DNA of 64,000 bases from an uncultured Bacteroidota bacterium (GCA_902515565.1 CABXVR010000001.1:102972-166971); one strand, 5' to 3'. Positions 28,901-38,580 are shown, numbered from the stretch's first letter. Program-made: numbers and translations. Notes: generated by a model from the letters alone, not told the origin.

Positions 28901-29145
28901 ATAGAAACAGCACATGGTGGTTAAGAGATGGGGCTTTTTTACGATTAAAGTCAATTGAATTTGGCTATTCTTTTACAGATAAATTGACGGAAAAACTTGG
29001 GTTTTCAGCAGGTAGAGTATATGTCAGCGGAACTAACTTATTAACTTTTAGTAAATTTAAATTATGGGATATAGAAATGGGCGGAAATGGCTTAGGATAT
29101 CCTATTCAAAAGGGAGCTAACTTGGGATTAAATATAAATTTTTAA
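25999..29145 (+). CDS. susC-like: SusC/RagA-family TonB-dependent outer-membrane transporter
   Basis: A 1048-aa transporter. After a signal peptide (FLMFFSNLFGQ) comes a carboxypeptidase-regulatory-like domain (ISGVVSDSYGNPIPGVNIL, about 35-110), the TonB-box-like DEVTVVAYGTQKK, a plug domain (about 120-240, with LIDGIETTSTDLARLQPDDI and ATALYGARGANGVILVTT) and a barrel to the end (LLTFSKFKLWDIEMGG). It imports oligosaccharides with its SusD partner. An internal ATG at codon 15 directly before the hydrophobic core is an alternative start. It heads a run of seven co-directional genes with gaps of only about 10-15 bp, so a single PUL operon is likely. Confidence 0.97.
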   Translation: MTLNLKRTITDLKFMSLLVFLMFFSNLFGQQKIISGVVSDSYGNPIPGVNILQETQKNNGTITDFDGKFTISINDQSMLIFSYVGFITKKVESKDSNLEVTLEEDLLGLDEVTVVAYGTQKKASVIAAVTSINPEELRVPTSNLTSSIAGRVAGVISYQRSGEPGRDNAEFFIRGVSTFGYARSPLILIDGIETTSTDLARLQPDDIASFSIMKDATATALYGARGANGVILVTTKEGKEGVVKINVRYEKAYSAPTKSLEIADPVTYMTLHNEALATRNPLGGRIYSLEKILISQDPNRNIMAYPTVNWFDELLEDYTLNSRFNFNVSGGGKVARYYLAATVNSDNGNLKIDPQNNFNNNINFKRISLRSNVNVNLTSTTEVALKFNGNFDDYIGPLDGGAAIYQKAMQTNPVLYPRFYEPDLQFQNSTHILFGNYGQFGDYLNPYADMIRGYKDESYNNFLATVEVKQDLGFIAEGLNARILGNTSRYSFYNLERKYNPFYYTLGNYDFQSDQYTLIALNPNQGTEYLEYNEGNKVITNATYFEASLNYNTTIDDIHEISGMIIGISRELKYANAGDLQRSLPYRNLGVSGRFTYAYDERYFSEFNFGYNGSERFAKSERFGFFPSFGFGWYMSNEDFMSSTSDVITKLKLKSTYGLVGNDQIGSAEDRFFYISQVNLNDGSMGAPFGNEFSNYINGVSIDRYANDQITWEKAKMLNVGFELGLFGKVDIQADYFTEYRSNILMDRAQVPASMGLQSPIRANVGEASSKGFEMSLDYKDNITNDFFVAVRANFSFATSKYEVFEELDYVSAGLPWRSRIGLNLSQPFGYIAERLFIDEADIANSPIQTFGDYMAGDIKYKDINNDGIIDINDEVPIGYPTTPEIIYGFGTSASYRNFDFSFFFQGSARSSFFVDAYNTSPFIDTSGSAIGNNALLSAWANDHWSENDRNLYASWPRLSDQLIDNNNRNSTWWLRDGAFLRLKSIEFGYSFTDKLTEKLGFSAGRVYVSGTNLLTFSKFKLWDIEMGGNGLGYPIQKGANLGLNINF

Positions 29146-29154
29146 TTATTTAAA

Positions 29155-31098
29155 ATGAAAAATTATTACCTCATATTAATTATACTTTTCTCTTCTTGTA
29201 AAGACGATTATCTTGATGTTATTCCTGATAATATCCCAACAATAGATATAGCTTTTAATAATAGAGCAACTGCTTTAAATTTTTTAGCAACTTGTTATAC
29301 ATATATTCCAGAACATGCGAATGTAGTTCAGAATTTTTCAATGCTTGCCGGAGATGAAGTTTGGTATTACGCTGAGAATGATTTTTACATGAATAATGAA
29401 ACGAGTTTTAGACTTGCAAAAGGAATGCAAAACGTTTCTAGTCCTTACTTAAACTATTGGGAGGGAGGCAGAGGAGCTCCTCACAGTTTGTTTAATGCAC
29501 TTAGAGATTGCAACATATTTTTAGACAACTTAGTTACAGTCCCTGGACTGGAAGAGCAAGAAAGACTTAGGTGGCTTGACGAGGTTAAAGTATTAAAGGC
29601 ATTTTATCATTTTTGGCTTATGCAAATGTATGGTCCAATTCCAATTGTTGAAAACAATATTAGTGTAGGAGCAAGTGCAGAAGAAACTAATGTATTTAGA
29701 GACCCTGTTGATGATGTAGTAAATTATTTAGTTCAATTACTAGACGAAGTAATTGAGGGGGAAAATCTTCCTGGAGTTATTAATTACATATACACTGAAC
29801 AAGGAAGAGTTACCATGCCAGTTGCGAAAGCGTTAAAAGCAAAGATTTTAGTTTTAAATGCTAGCCCTATTTTTAATGGTAATGAAGATTTTAATAGCCT
29901 TGTTGATAGTCAAGGAAATAGCTTAGTTAATCAAACTTATGACCCTCAAAAATGGGTACTTGCAAAAGATGCTTTATATGACGCTATTGAAAGTGCTGAA
30001 TCTAATGGCCATCAACTTTATGAGTTTACCCAACAAATTCCTATTAATGGAGAACTCAGTGAACAAGTAATTGAAGAGTTAAGTCAAAGAGCCGCAATAA
30101 CAGAGTCATTTAACCCTGAAATTATCTGGGCATACGGACCAGAATGGACTGGAGATTTACAAATGTGGTGTCAACCTAGATGGACTGCTGACCACTCTGC
30201 ATTATTTGGATATACTAAAAAATCACACGCGCCAACTCTTAATATGGTAGAAACTTTTTACTCTAAAAATGGTGTCCCATTAAATGAGGATATTTATTGG
30301 AATTACGCAGAAAGATATGATGTTGTCTCAACTCCTCTATTAGATGATAATGGTGAAAATTACCACGAGTTTTATATAGAAGATAATTATAATACAGCAA
30401 AGCTACACACTTACAGAGAGCCTAGGTTTTATTCTACAATTGGATTTGATGGAGGCAAATGGTTTTCTTTAGAAACAACAAATATTAATAATATTCCTTA
30501 TTTAGATGCCAAGGCAGGAGCACTTTCTGGAAAACAAGGTTTTGAAATTTATTCAATAACTGGGTATTTTGCTAAAAAATTAGTTCATTATGAAAATGTA
30601 ATTTCTCAAGAAGGTTCTACAATAAAAGGTTATTCATTCCCAATTATTAGGTTGTCGGATTTATATTTAATGTATTCAGAGGCTTTAAATGAAGTTAAAG
30701 AATCTCCTGACTCAGAGGTTTATGAATATATACAAAAAGTTAGAGATAAAGCAGGACTTGATGACGGAGGAGACCTAGTTAATACTTGGCAACTTTACTC
30801 TAGTAATCCTTCAAAACCAAGCTCAAAAGAGGGAATGAGAGATATTATACATCAAGAAAGAATGATTGAACTAGCGTTAGAAGGTCATCGATATTGGGAT
30901 TTGCGTAGATGGAAATTAGCAGATGAATATTTTAGCCAACCTATAAGAGGCTGGAATATATTTAGACCTGATGTAGAAGGTTTTTATGAAGTAGAAAACA
31001 TATATTATAGAAACTATTTAATAAAGGATTATCTGTGGCCAATTAGCCAAAATGAATTATTAAGAAACCCTAATTTAGTTCAAAACCCTGGATGGTAA
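29155..31098 (+). CDS. susD-like: SusD/RagB-family surface glycan-binding lipoprotein
   Basis: A 647-aa lipoprotein; the signal MKNYYLILIILFSSC is lipidated at Cys15 and followed by KDDYLDVIPDN, the usual SusD opening. TPR-like helices (KVLKAFYHFWLMQMYGPIPIVE), RVTMPVAKALKAKILVLNAS, and the C-terminal block IHQERMIELALEGHRYWDLRRW are hallmarks. It forms the lid over the SusC barrel and binds oligosaccharide. It begins 9 bp after susC. Glycan specificity is not deducible from sequence; neighbours point to mannosides. Confidence 0.97.
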   Translation: MKNYYLILIILFSSCKDDYLDVIPDNIPTIDIAFNNRATALNFLATCYTYIPEHANVVQNFSMLAGDEVWYYAENDFYMNNETSFRLAKGMQNVSSPYLNYWEGGRGAPHSLFNALRDCNIFLDNLVTVPGLEEQERLRWLDEVKVLKAFYHFWLMQMYGPIPIVENNISVGASAEETNVFRDPVDDVVNYLVQLLDEVIEGENLPGVINYIYTEQGRVTMPVAKALKAKILVLNASPIFNGNEDFNSLVDSQGNSLVNQTYDPQKWVLAKDALYDAIESAESNGHQLYEFTQQIPINGELSEQVIEELSQRAAITESFNPEIIWAYGPEWTGDLQMWCQPRWTADHSALFGYTKKSHAPTLNMVETFYSKNGVPLNEDIYWNYAERYDVVSTPLLDDNGENYHEFYIEDNYNTAKLHTYREPRFYSTIGFDGGKWFSLETTNINNIPYLDAKAGALSGKQGFEIYSITGYFAKKLVHYENVISQEGSTIKGYSFPIIRLSDLYLMYSEALNEVKESPDSEVYEYIQKVRDKAGLDDGGDLVNTWQLYSSNPSKPSSKEGMRDIIHQERMIELALEGHRYWDLRRWKLADEYFSQPIRGWNIFRPDVEGFYEVENIYYRNYLIKDYLWPISQNELLRNPNLVQNPGW

Positions 31099-31110
31099 TA
31101 AAATTATTTT

Positions 31111-32340
31111 ATGATAAATAAAGAAAAAAAATACAATATGAGATTTATTTCAGCTTTTTGCGTTTTATCTCTTGCAATAATGTTAATTAACTGCTCTGAA
31201 GACCCAATTCACAGTGCAAATGGGTCTGACGGAATTCCACCTGGAAAAGTTACAGTTAACTCAATAGAAAACATTGCAGGAGGAGCAATTATAAAATTTA
31301 CTCCTCCTACAGATGAAGATTTACTATACATTAAAGGTTCTTATGATGACGAGAATGGGACCCAAAAACAGGTTATTGTTTCCTCATTTATAGATACCTT
31401 AGGAATAACAGGCTTTGGTCAAGTTGGTCAGTATCCAGTCGAAATCCGTGCTGTTGATATAGGGGATAACGAATCTGAAGCTGTAACTGTTGAAATATCT
31501 CCTTTGGAAGCGCCGATACATGCAATTTTAGAATCAATTGAAGGATTAGAAGATTTTGGAGGAATAAACATTTCGTATTTAAATCCAACTAGAGCTGAAG
31601 TTTCACTTAATATGTCTGTTCAAAACTCAGAAGGTGAATTAGAATTTAAGGAGTCCTTTTACACAAGTCAAGCAAATAGTTCTTACAGTTTTAGAGGTTA
31701 TGATCCAGAGCCAACAATATTTGTAATATACGTGGAGGATAGATGGGGCAATCAAACTACAAGGCGCTCATTTGAAGTTACTCCTCTGGAAGATATTTTT
31801 TTAGAAAAAGTTTATTGGTCTGTAGAGCCAATGCCGGGTGACGAAAGCTTTAGTGAATATGGTTTTTCAGCTAATCAAATATGGGATGGATCATGGAGTA
31901 ATCAATGGAATTGTGGTCATACTAGCTTTTTGCCATTACCTCACCAATTAACACTTGATTTAGGTCAAACAGCAAAATTAAATAGATTTAAACTATACCA
32001 AAGAGGAGGTAGTGAATTATACAAGCATGGGAACCCTAAAAGGTTTAAAATTTATGGAAGAGAAAATTTAAATAGTCTACCAATATATGACCCCGACAGT
32101 CCTGGTGATGGATGGATAGACTTGGGTTATTTTGAATCATTTAAACCCTCTGGATTACCTCCAGGATCAAACACTGCAGAGGATTATGAATATCAAGACA
32201 ACGGAGAAGATTTTGTCTTTGCCTTTGATGCTCGTCAATATGACATTCGATATATACGATTTGTAAACCTTGAATCTTGGAATAACCAAATGGTTTCTGT
32301 AATTGGAGAGCTTTCATTTTGGGGAACAGTAATTAATTAA
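31111..32340 (+). CDS. Surface lipoprotein with DUF4959, DUF5126 and C-terminal discoidin-like (DUF5000) domains
   Basis: A 409-aa lipoprotein, with lipidated Cys28 in MLINCSEDP. An alternative start at Met10 gives a cleaner signal peptide. Residues 38-130 (PPGKVTVNSIENIAGGAII) match DUF4959, about 132-225 (LEAPIHAILESIEGLEDFGG) match DUF5126, and about 230-409 (SANQIWDGSWSNQWNC, HQLTLDLGQTAKLNRFKLYQ, RYIRFVNLESW) form a galactose-binding/discoidin-like domain. This architecture is common directly after susD in mannan- and N-glycan-related PULs and probably binds glycan on the surface (SGBP). It follows susD by 12 bp. Confidence 0.88.
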   Translation: MINKEKKYNMRFISAFCVLSLAIMLINCSEDPIHSANGSDGIPPGKVTVNSIENIAGGAIIKFTPPTDEDLLYIKGSYDDENGTQKQVIVSSFIDTLGITGFGQVGQYPVEIRAVDIGDNESEAVTVEISPLEAPIHAILESIEGLEDFGGINISYLNPTRAEVSLNMSVQNSEGELEFKESFYTSQANSSYSFRGYDPEPTIFVIYVEDRWGNQTTRRSFEVTPLEDIFLEKVYWSVEPMPGDESFSEYGFSANQIWDGSWSNQWNCGHTSFLPLPHQLTLDLGQTAKLNRFKLYQRGGSELYKHGNPKRFKIYGRENLNSLPIYDPDSPGDGWIDLGYFESFKPSGLPPGSNTAEDYEYQDNGEDFVFAFDARQYDIRYIRFVNLESWNNQMVSVIGELSFWGTVIN

Positions 32341-32350
32341 CTAAAAAAAC

Positions 32351-34120
32351 ATGTTAAATAAATTAGCATACATATTACAAAATTTTAAATTTTTAAATCT
32401 AGTTTTAGCTAGTTCATTAATTTATATCTCCTGTAGTGATATGGATTCCATTCATGAAGAATACTTAAATGGAGAGATTATATATGCTGGTAAACTCGAT
32501 ACTCTTAAAATTAGACCTGGTTATTACCGAGCACAATTAGAAGGGTATACACAATTTTTAGGGACCTCTAATCAAATTACAATTGAATATGATGATCAAA
32601 TAATAAGCTACCCAATTGAAGAAAATTTATCTGAAATATTCTCTGTTATAATTGAAGATTTAGATGAAGGTAGTTACGAATTTAATGTGTATACTCAAGA
32701 CCCTAATGGAAACTTTTCTATTTCTCAAATAGTTGCAGGAAATGTAATTGGTGATGAGTTTATATCAGACCAAAATCCACGAGAGATTTTAGATTATTCT
32801 TTCGAACCTGAAGGGAATTATGTGAACTTTTATGGAAATGCAGAATCAGAGTTCGTAATATATACTTTAATTGATTACGAAAACGAAGAAAATGAAACTA
32901 TTAGAGACACCTTATTTTACGAGGATAACAGAGTCAAATTAATTAATTTAAAGCCATTTGGCAGTATGATAACTACTTCTGTAATACAATCTGGACTATT
33001 TGGAATAGACTCGATTGCATTAGAACCTTTAGAATACACCCTACCTGATCTTCCATATACAGAAATTAATAAAGATTTTATTACATTGGTTAATATGCCT
33101 AGTGATAACCCTGGCACTTATAATGGAGCAGATCCAAATCAGTATCTTTTTGATGGTGATGGGTTTACAGAGGTTAATAATTTTAACACATTTCATTCTG
33201 GTCCTAATAGTATTCCACATCATTTTACAGTAGACTTAGGGGTTAAAACTGACCTAAGAAAAGTCAAACTTAACTTAGTTGACCCAACTCTTAATGCAGA
33301 TAACAATCCAACTGAAATACAAATATGGGGTAGAGATAATTTAAATTTTGCTGAAACCGCATCAAGTGATGAAGCTCAATTTATTAATGCTAGCTGGCAA
33401 TTGTTATACGAGGGTGAAATTGATGGTTTAAATGAAAATAGCCACAGTTTTATTATACCACCAGCTTCAAGTCAAATGCGATACATTCGATATAGAGTAA
33501 CTGGATCTGTTGGAGGTCAAAGCGCACAGTTAAAAGAGTTAACCTTTTATGGAGAAAACACAGAGGCTATTGTATTAGAAAGAAATAATTTCCAATTAGT
33601 TGGTATGCCAAGTGATAATCCAGGAAATTTTTACAATGCAAATCCTTCCCAATATTTATGGGATAATAATAGTTTTTGGTCGGGAGATTCTAACGGCTAT
33701 CACTCTGGGGAGAACTCAGTTCCAGGTCATTTTACTATTGATCTTGGCGTCACAACTCAATTAGCTAAAGCAAAGATACATCACAGACCGACATGGAGTT
33801 TTGCTGGAAATAATCCAACACAACTCGAAATTTGGGGTAGAGATGATATTGATAATGCTGAAACATTACCAGTTTTTGAAAGTTCTGGGAATAATGTTAT
33901 TTCAAGTCCTGTTTTGACATCAGATTTTGAAAATGCAGGTTGGCAATTAATAACATCTCAATCAATAAACGGGGCTAGTTCAGATTTTTCTGAATTCGAT
34001 ATACCTGCAGGACCTATGATTAGGTACATCAGAATTAGGTTTGTTTCTACTGTTGGTGGTAGTGCTTGCCAGTTTATTGAAATGGAATTTCGTGGAATGG
34101 GAGCAATTCCAGCTAATTAA
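32351..34120 (+). CDS. Surface lipoprotein with DUF4998 and two tandem discoidin domains
   Basis: A 589-aa lipoprotein (Cys28 in IYISCSDMD). Residues about 30-240 match DUF4998 (GRAKIYAG-like INGEIIYAGKLDTLKIRPG, fibronectin-like strands). Two tandem F5/8-type-C-like domains follow, about 245-405 and 408-585. They share NMPSDNPG/GMPSDNPG openings, HHFTVDLGV/GHFTIDLGV, EIQIWGRDNL/LEIWGRDDI and RYIRYRV/RYIRIRF, so they arose by internal duplication. The partner gene upstream carries only one such domain. A second surface glycan-binding protein is the best guess, and the two discoidin copies would raise avidity. Confidence 0.85.
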   Translation: MLNKLAYILQNFKFLNLVLASSLIYISCSDMDSIHEEYLNGEIIYAGKLDTLKIRPGYYRAQLEGYTQFLGTSNQITIEYDDQIISYPIEENLSEIFSVIIEDLDEGSYEFNVYTQDPNGNFSISQIVAGNVIGDEFISDQNPREILDYSFEPEGNYVNFYGNAESEFVIYTLIDYENEENETIRDTLFYEDNRVKLINLKPFGSMITTSVIQSGLFGIDSIALEPLEYTLPDLPYTEINKDFITLVNMPSDNPGTYNGADPNQYLFDGDGFTEVNNFNTFHSGPNSIPHHFTVDLGVKTDLRKVKLNLVDPTLNADNNPTEIQIWGRDNLNFAETASSDEAQFINASWQLLYEGEIDGLNENSHSFIIPPASSQMRYIRYRVTGSVGGQSAQLKELTFYGENTEAIVLERNNFQLVGMPSDNPGNFYNANPSQYLWDNNSFWSGDSNGYHSGENSVPGHFTIDLGVTTQLAKAKIHHRPTWSFAGNNPTQLEIWGRDDIDNAETLPVFESSGNNVISSPVLTSDFENAGWQLITSQSINGASSDFSEFDIPAGPMIRYIRIRFVSTVGGSACQFIEMEFRGMGAIPAN

Positions 34121-34135
34121 CTAAAGTCAATAAAA

Positions 34136-36283
34136 TTGAAATACAAAAGAAAAGCATTCTATATTTTATTTTTATTTTTTTCTACTACTTTTCCCCAGCA
34201 ACTGTCTGAAATTGTAGACACTCGAATTGGAACTAAAGGAGAGTCATTAGCTTGTGGCTATTCTTTTATTGGAGCTACATATCCTTTTGGTATGGTTCAA
34301 TTTACTCCAAGTTTTTTTTCACCACAAAAGGGTTTTGTTGTTACTCAGCTCAGTGGAGCAGGTTGTTCAAATATGGGCAATTTCCCAGTTGTACCCATAG
34401 CTGGTAATTTAGAAGATTCTCCATTTAACATGAATTCACTCGATCCTTTTACAGAGATTAATAGTTCATCTGCAGGTTATTTGTCTGTCAACTCAAAGGA
34501 CGATATAACTAGTAGGCTTACAGTCACAAAAAGGTCAGCTGTAGCTCAGTTTGAGTTTAAAAATTCTAAAAAAGGGACAATAATAATCGGCTCTGGAGTT
34601 AATTCTTCTGATGAAAAACATATTAAAAACTCAGAGATAAACATTACTTCAAGTACTACTTGTGAAGGATTTAATGAAGGTGGAGATTTTTGTGGAACAG
34701 AAACTCCATATAAAGTTTATTTTGCTGCAGAATTTGACAGACCTGCAAATGAACTAGGAACCTGGAGTGGAAATGAATTAACTCAAAGCCTTACTAATCA
34801 AGGAAAAAATTCTGGGGCTTTTTTCACATTTACTACTGAAAATAACAAAGAAGTTCATTATAGAATAGCTATTTCTTTTGTTTCAATAGAAAATGCTAAG
34901 GAAAATTTAATGTCAGAGAAGTTAAACACCTCTTTTGATGGTTATTTAGCAAACACCCAAAATGTTTGGAATAAACACCTAAGTAAAATTAAAATTTCCA
35001 CTTCAAATGATGATAAAAAAGTTCAGTTTTATACAAATTTTTATCACTCTTTAATTCATCCTAATATTGTTAGTGATATTAATGGAGACTATATGGGGGC
35101 TGATTTTAAAGTTTATAATAATTCAAATGGGAAAGAACATTATAGTTCTTTCAGTGTCTGGGATACCTATCGAACTCAGGCTCAATTACTGGCAATGTTA
35201 TTCCCAAAAGAAAGTAGTGAAATGATGCAATCTCTAGTGAACTTTGCTGTGCAAGCTGGTGGATACGGAAGATGGATATTAGCCAATATTGAAACTGGGA
35301 TTATGCAAGGAGACCCCACTCCAATACTAATTTCTAATTCATTTGCTTTTGGAGCCAAAGATTTTGATCTTAAAAAAGCGTATAAGTATATGTATAATGG
35401 TGCTATGGTGCCAAGACTAAATTCTCAAAAACAAGAAATTAGACCTTATCTTACAGAATACATTAATAATGGACACACATTTGCCTCAATGATGCTTGAG
35501 TATACTTCTTCTGATTTTGCTATAGGTCAGTTTGCGCTTCAGGCATTAAATAAAAAAAATGACGCTAAACTTTTTATTGATAGATCTCAAAATTGGAATA
35601 ATATTTATAACCCAAAAATTAAATGGCTGAATTCTAAATATCCAAACAATGTTTGGAAAGATATTACTCATGATTGGCGAGAAGGAACTTATAAAAATTA
35701 TTTCTGGATGGTTCCGTATAATCTTAGAGGTTTAATTGATAAAATTGGCGGGAATGAATTTGCTGAAAAAAGATTAGACACTCTTTTTACTAGACTAGAT
35801 GCTAAATATGAAGATGATTGGTTTGCCGCAGGTAATGAACCTGACTTTCAGGTACCTTGGACCTACAACTGGATCAATAAACCAAACAAAACTTCACAGA
35901 CGATTTCAAGAATTTTAAATGAACAGTATAATAGTAGTGTTTCTGGCTTGCCAGGAAATGACGACCTTGGGACCATGGGCGCCTGGTATGTCTTTGCTTC
36001 AATTGGACTGTATCCTATGATTCCAGGAGTTGGGGGCTTATCGGTAAATATACCAGCATTTGAAAATATTTCTATTAATTTACCTAATAATAAAATCTTA
36101 AAAATCAATAAAACAGGACCTGAAAATTTCTTTATTAAATCTTTATCTTTTAATGATGAGCCTCATAACTCAACTTGGATAAACTGGAATAAGATTAGAG
36201 ATGGAGGGTTTTTGTCATTTGAAATAGCAAATAATAATCAATCAAATTGGGGTGTAAATGAATTACCCCCTAGTTTTAAATAA
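34136..36283 (+). CDS. GH92 alpha-mannosidase (first of three)
   Basis: A 715-aa exo-alpha-mannosidase. A TTG start at 34136 leads into the signal MKYKRKAFYILFLFFSTTFP. Residues about 24-250 are the N-terminal beta-sandwich (VDTRIGTKGES, TYPFGMVQFTPS, QLSGAGCSNMGNFPVVP) and the rest an (alpha/alpha)6 barrel. Glu516 (HDWREGTYKNYFW) is the probable acid, and Asp609/Asp610 (GNDDLGTMGAW) are in the general-base region. GH92 enzymes are Ca-dependent and inverting. The QLSGAGCS site differs from the other two copies here, so linkage preference probably differs. It is periplasmic or surface located, 15 bp downstream of the discoidin lipoprotein. Confidence 0.92.
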   Translation: MKYKRKAFYILFLFFSTTFPQQLSEIVDTRIGTKGESLACGYSFIGATYPFGMVQFTPSFFSPQKGFVVTQLSGAGCSNMGNFPVVPIAGNLEDSPFNMNSLDPFTEINSSSAGYLSVNSKDDITSRLTVTKRSAVAQFEFKNSKKGTIIIGSGVNSSDEKHIKNSEINITSSTTCEGFNEGGDFCGTETPYKVYFAAEFDRPANELGTWSGNELTQSLTNQGKNSGAFFTFTTENNKEVHYRIAISFVSIENAKENLMSEKLNTSFDGYLANTQNVWNKHLSKIKISTSNDDKKVQFYTNFYHSLIHPNIVSDINGDYMGADFKVYNNSNGKEHYSSFSVWDTYRTQAQLLAMLFPKESSEMMQSLVNFAVQAGGYGRWILANIETGIMQGDPTPILISNSFAFGAKDFDLKKAYKYMYNGAMVPRLNSQKQEIRPYLTEYINNGHTFASMMLEYTSSDFAIGQFALQALNKKNDAKLFIDRSQNWNNIYNPKIKWLNSKYPNNVWKDITHDWREGTYKNYFWMVPYNLRGLIDKIGGNEFAEKRLDTLFTRLDAKYEDDWFAAGNEPDFQVPWTYNWINKPNKTSQTISRILNEQYNSSVSGLPGNDDLGTMGAWYVFASIGLYPMIPGVGGLSVNIPAFENISINLPNNKILKINKTGPENFFIKSLSFNDEPHNSTWINWNKIRDGGFLSFEIANNNQSNWGVNELPPSFK

Positions 36284-36292
36284 CAATTAAAT

Positions 36293-38569
36293 ATGATGTC
36301 ATTAATAAAAAAAATATCACTACCATCAATACTAGCTCTAGTTATAATTACTGTTTGGTCATTTACAAAACCTTCTAACTCTAATAAAGGTCTTATTGAA
36401 TATGTTGATCCATTTATTGGTTCTGGAGGTCATGGACATGTTTTTGTTGGAGCAACTGTACCTTTTGGTGGAGTTCAAGTTGGGCCAACAAACTTTAATA
36501 AGGGGTGGGATTGGTCCTCTTCTTATCATCATACAGATAGTATTGTAAAAGGTTTCTGTCATTTAAATGTTAGCGGTACGGGCATGTCAGATTTAGGAGA
36601 ACTTACTATTATGCCTGCAACAGGTGATTTAAAATACAATGCAGGAAATCAAGACAACCATATGTCTGGGTACTCTTCACTTTATAGAAAAAATACTGAG
36701 GTTAACTCCGTTGGTTATTATAAAGTAGAACTTGAAAGATATAATATTGATGTCGAATTAACAGCATCGGAAAGAGTAGGGTTTCATAGATATACTTATC
36801 CATCTTCAAAAAAGTCCAGAGTAATAATAGATTTAGGGGAAGGAAGCGCTGATAGGCCTACGGAAACTTACTTGAAAAAAGTAAATGATACTACTTTTCA
36901 AGGACATAGATTTTCATCTGGGTGGGCATCTGATCAAAGAGAGTATTTCACTCTAATTATCTCTAAACCAGTTAAAGATTTTATTCTTTACGATAGGGAT
37001 AAAAAGTTTAAAGGAAATGAGTTAAAAGGAACATATGTTAAAGGTTTTTTAGAGTTTGAAACTGATAAAAATGAAGAAGTCTATGTGAAAATGGGAGTTT
37101 CAACTGTTAGTTCTGAAAATGCACTTGAAAATATGATAGTTGAAATTCCTCATTGGGATTTTGGCATGGTCAAAAAGTCAGCTGAAAATAAATGGAATCA
37201 AGAACTTTCAAAAATTAATATTACAACAGAGGATTTAAAAAGAAAAAGAGTTTTTTATACTGCAATGTATCACACCATGATTGCGCCTAATTTATATCAA
37301 GATGTAAATGGTGAATACAGAGGGACAGACAAAGTCGTTTATAAAGATACTACTTTTACTAACTACACTTTATTTTCTCTATGGGATACCTACAGAGCTG
37401 CTCATCCATTATATACAATTACTCATCCAGAAAGAGTCAGTGATATGGTAAACTCTATGTTAAAAATATTTGATCATCAAGGAAAATTACCAATATGGCA
37501 TTTAAGAGGAAATGAAACAAATACTATGCCTGGGTATAGTGGAATCCCAGTTGTTATTGATGCTTCCTTGAAAGGATTTGAAGGCATTGATTTAGAAGAA
37601 GTTTTTGAGGCTGTTAAAGCTAGTGCAACAGGAGATTTTGAACCCGGAGTAAAAAAATTAATGGAATTAGGTTATATACCGGGAGATTATATGGTTGAAT
37701 CTGTAGCAAGTTCTATGGAATATGCAATTGGAGATTGGGCTATTGCTCAATTAGCAAAAAAATTAAATAAAGAGGAAGATTATAATTACTTCTTAAATAG
37801 ATCTAAGGCTTACAAAGAATATTTTGACAAGGAAACAAGATTTATGAGAGGTAAACTTACAGATGGCAGTTGGAGAACTCCTTTTGACCCTGTTCGTGCT
37901 GAACATAGAGTTAATGATTATTGTGAAGGAAATGCATGGCAATATTTATGGCTTGTTCCTCAAGACCCAGAAGGACTTATTGAATTACTTGGAGGAGATG
38001 AAAAATACACAGAAAAATTGGATGAGCTTTTTAGCATGTCATCAGAATTAGGAGAAGAAGCATCTATGGATATAACTGGGTTAATTGGACAATATGCTCA
38101 CGGAAACGAACCTAGTCATCATACAACATATATGTATGCATATTCAGGCCAGCCATACAAGATAGCAGACAAAGTAAGGTATATAAATAACGAATTATAC
38201 ACTGATAAGCCTGACGGTTTATCGGGCAATGAAGATTGTGGTCAAATGTCAGCCTGGCATATTTTTTCTTCTTTAGGCTTTTATCCTGTTAATCCATCAA
38301 ATGGAGCTTATGTATTTGGATCCCCTTTATTTGATGAGGCATCAATAATTTTACCTGAAAATAAAAAGTTTACTATTATAGCAAAAGAAAATAGCGATCA
38401 AAATATTTATATTCAATCTGTAGAACTAAATGGTAAAGATTACAAATATTCTTATATAACGCACAAGGATATTATGCAAGGAGGTGAACTAATATTTAAT
38501 ATGGGCCCTAAACCAAATAAGAACTTTGGTAAAGAGAAAGAGTTTAGACCACAATCAATTGTATACTAA
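36293..38569 (+). CDS. GH92 alpha-mannosidase (second of three)
   Basis: A 758-aa GH92 enzyme with N-terminal hydrophobic signal/anchor (SLPSILALVIITVWSF, residues about 9-24). The family blocks are complete: YVDPFIGSGGHGHVFVGATV, FCHLNVSGTGMSDLGELTIMP, Glu545 in YCEGNAWQYLW as likely acid, GNEPSHHTTYMYAYSG and Glu647/Asp648 in GNEDCGQMSAW near the base. The HLNVSGTGMSD form and GHVFVGATVPFG are those of typical alpha-1,2 or 1,3-mannosidase-type members, though linkage cannot be assigned securely. It follows the first GH92 gene by 9 bp. Confidence 0.94.
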   Translation: MMSLIKKISLPSILALVIITVWSFTKPSNSNKGLIEYVDPFIGSGGHGHVFVGATVPFGGVQVGPTNFNKGWDWSSSYHHTDSIVKGFCHLNVSGTGMSDLGELTIMPATGDLKYNAGNQDNHMSGYSSLYRKNTEVNSVGYYKVELERYNIDVELTASERVGFHRYTYPSSKKSRVIIDLGEGSADRPTETYLKKVNDTTFQGHRFSSGWASDQREYFTLIISKPVKDFILYDRDKKFKGNELKGTYVKGFLEFETDKNEEVYVKMGVSTVSSENALENMIVEIPHWDFGMVKKSAENKWNQELSKINITTEDLKRKRVFYTAMYHTMIAPNLYQDVNGEYRGTDKVVYKDTTFTNYTLFSLWDTYRAAHPLYTITHPERVSDMVNSMLKIFDHQGKLPIWHLRGNETNTMPGYSGIPVVIDASLKGFEGIDLEEVFEAVKASATGDFEPGVKKLMELGYIPGDYMVESVASSMEYAIGDWAIAQLAKKLNKEEDYNYFLNRSKAYKEYFDKETRFMRGKLTDGSWRTPFDPVRAEHRVNDYCEGNAWQYLWLVPQDPEGLIELLGGDEKYTEKLDELFSMSSELGEEASMDITGLIGQYAHGNEPSHHTTYMYAYSGQPYKIADKVRYINNELYTDKPDGLSGNEDCGQMSAWHIFSSLGFYPVNPSNGAYVFGSPLFDEASIILPENKKFTIIAKENSDQNIYIQSVELNGKDYKYSYITHKDIMQGGELIFNMGPKPNKNFGKEKEFRPQSIVY

Positions 38570-38580
38570 ATAATTATGTA

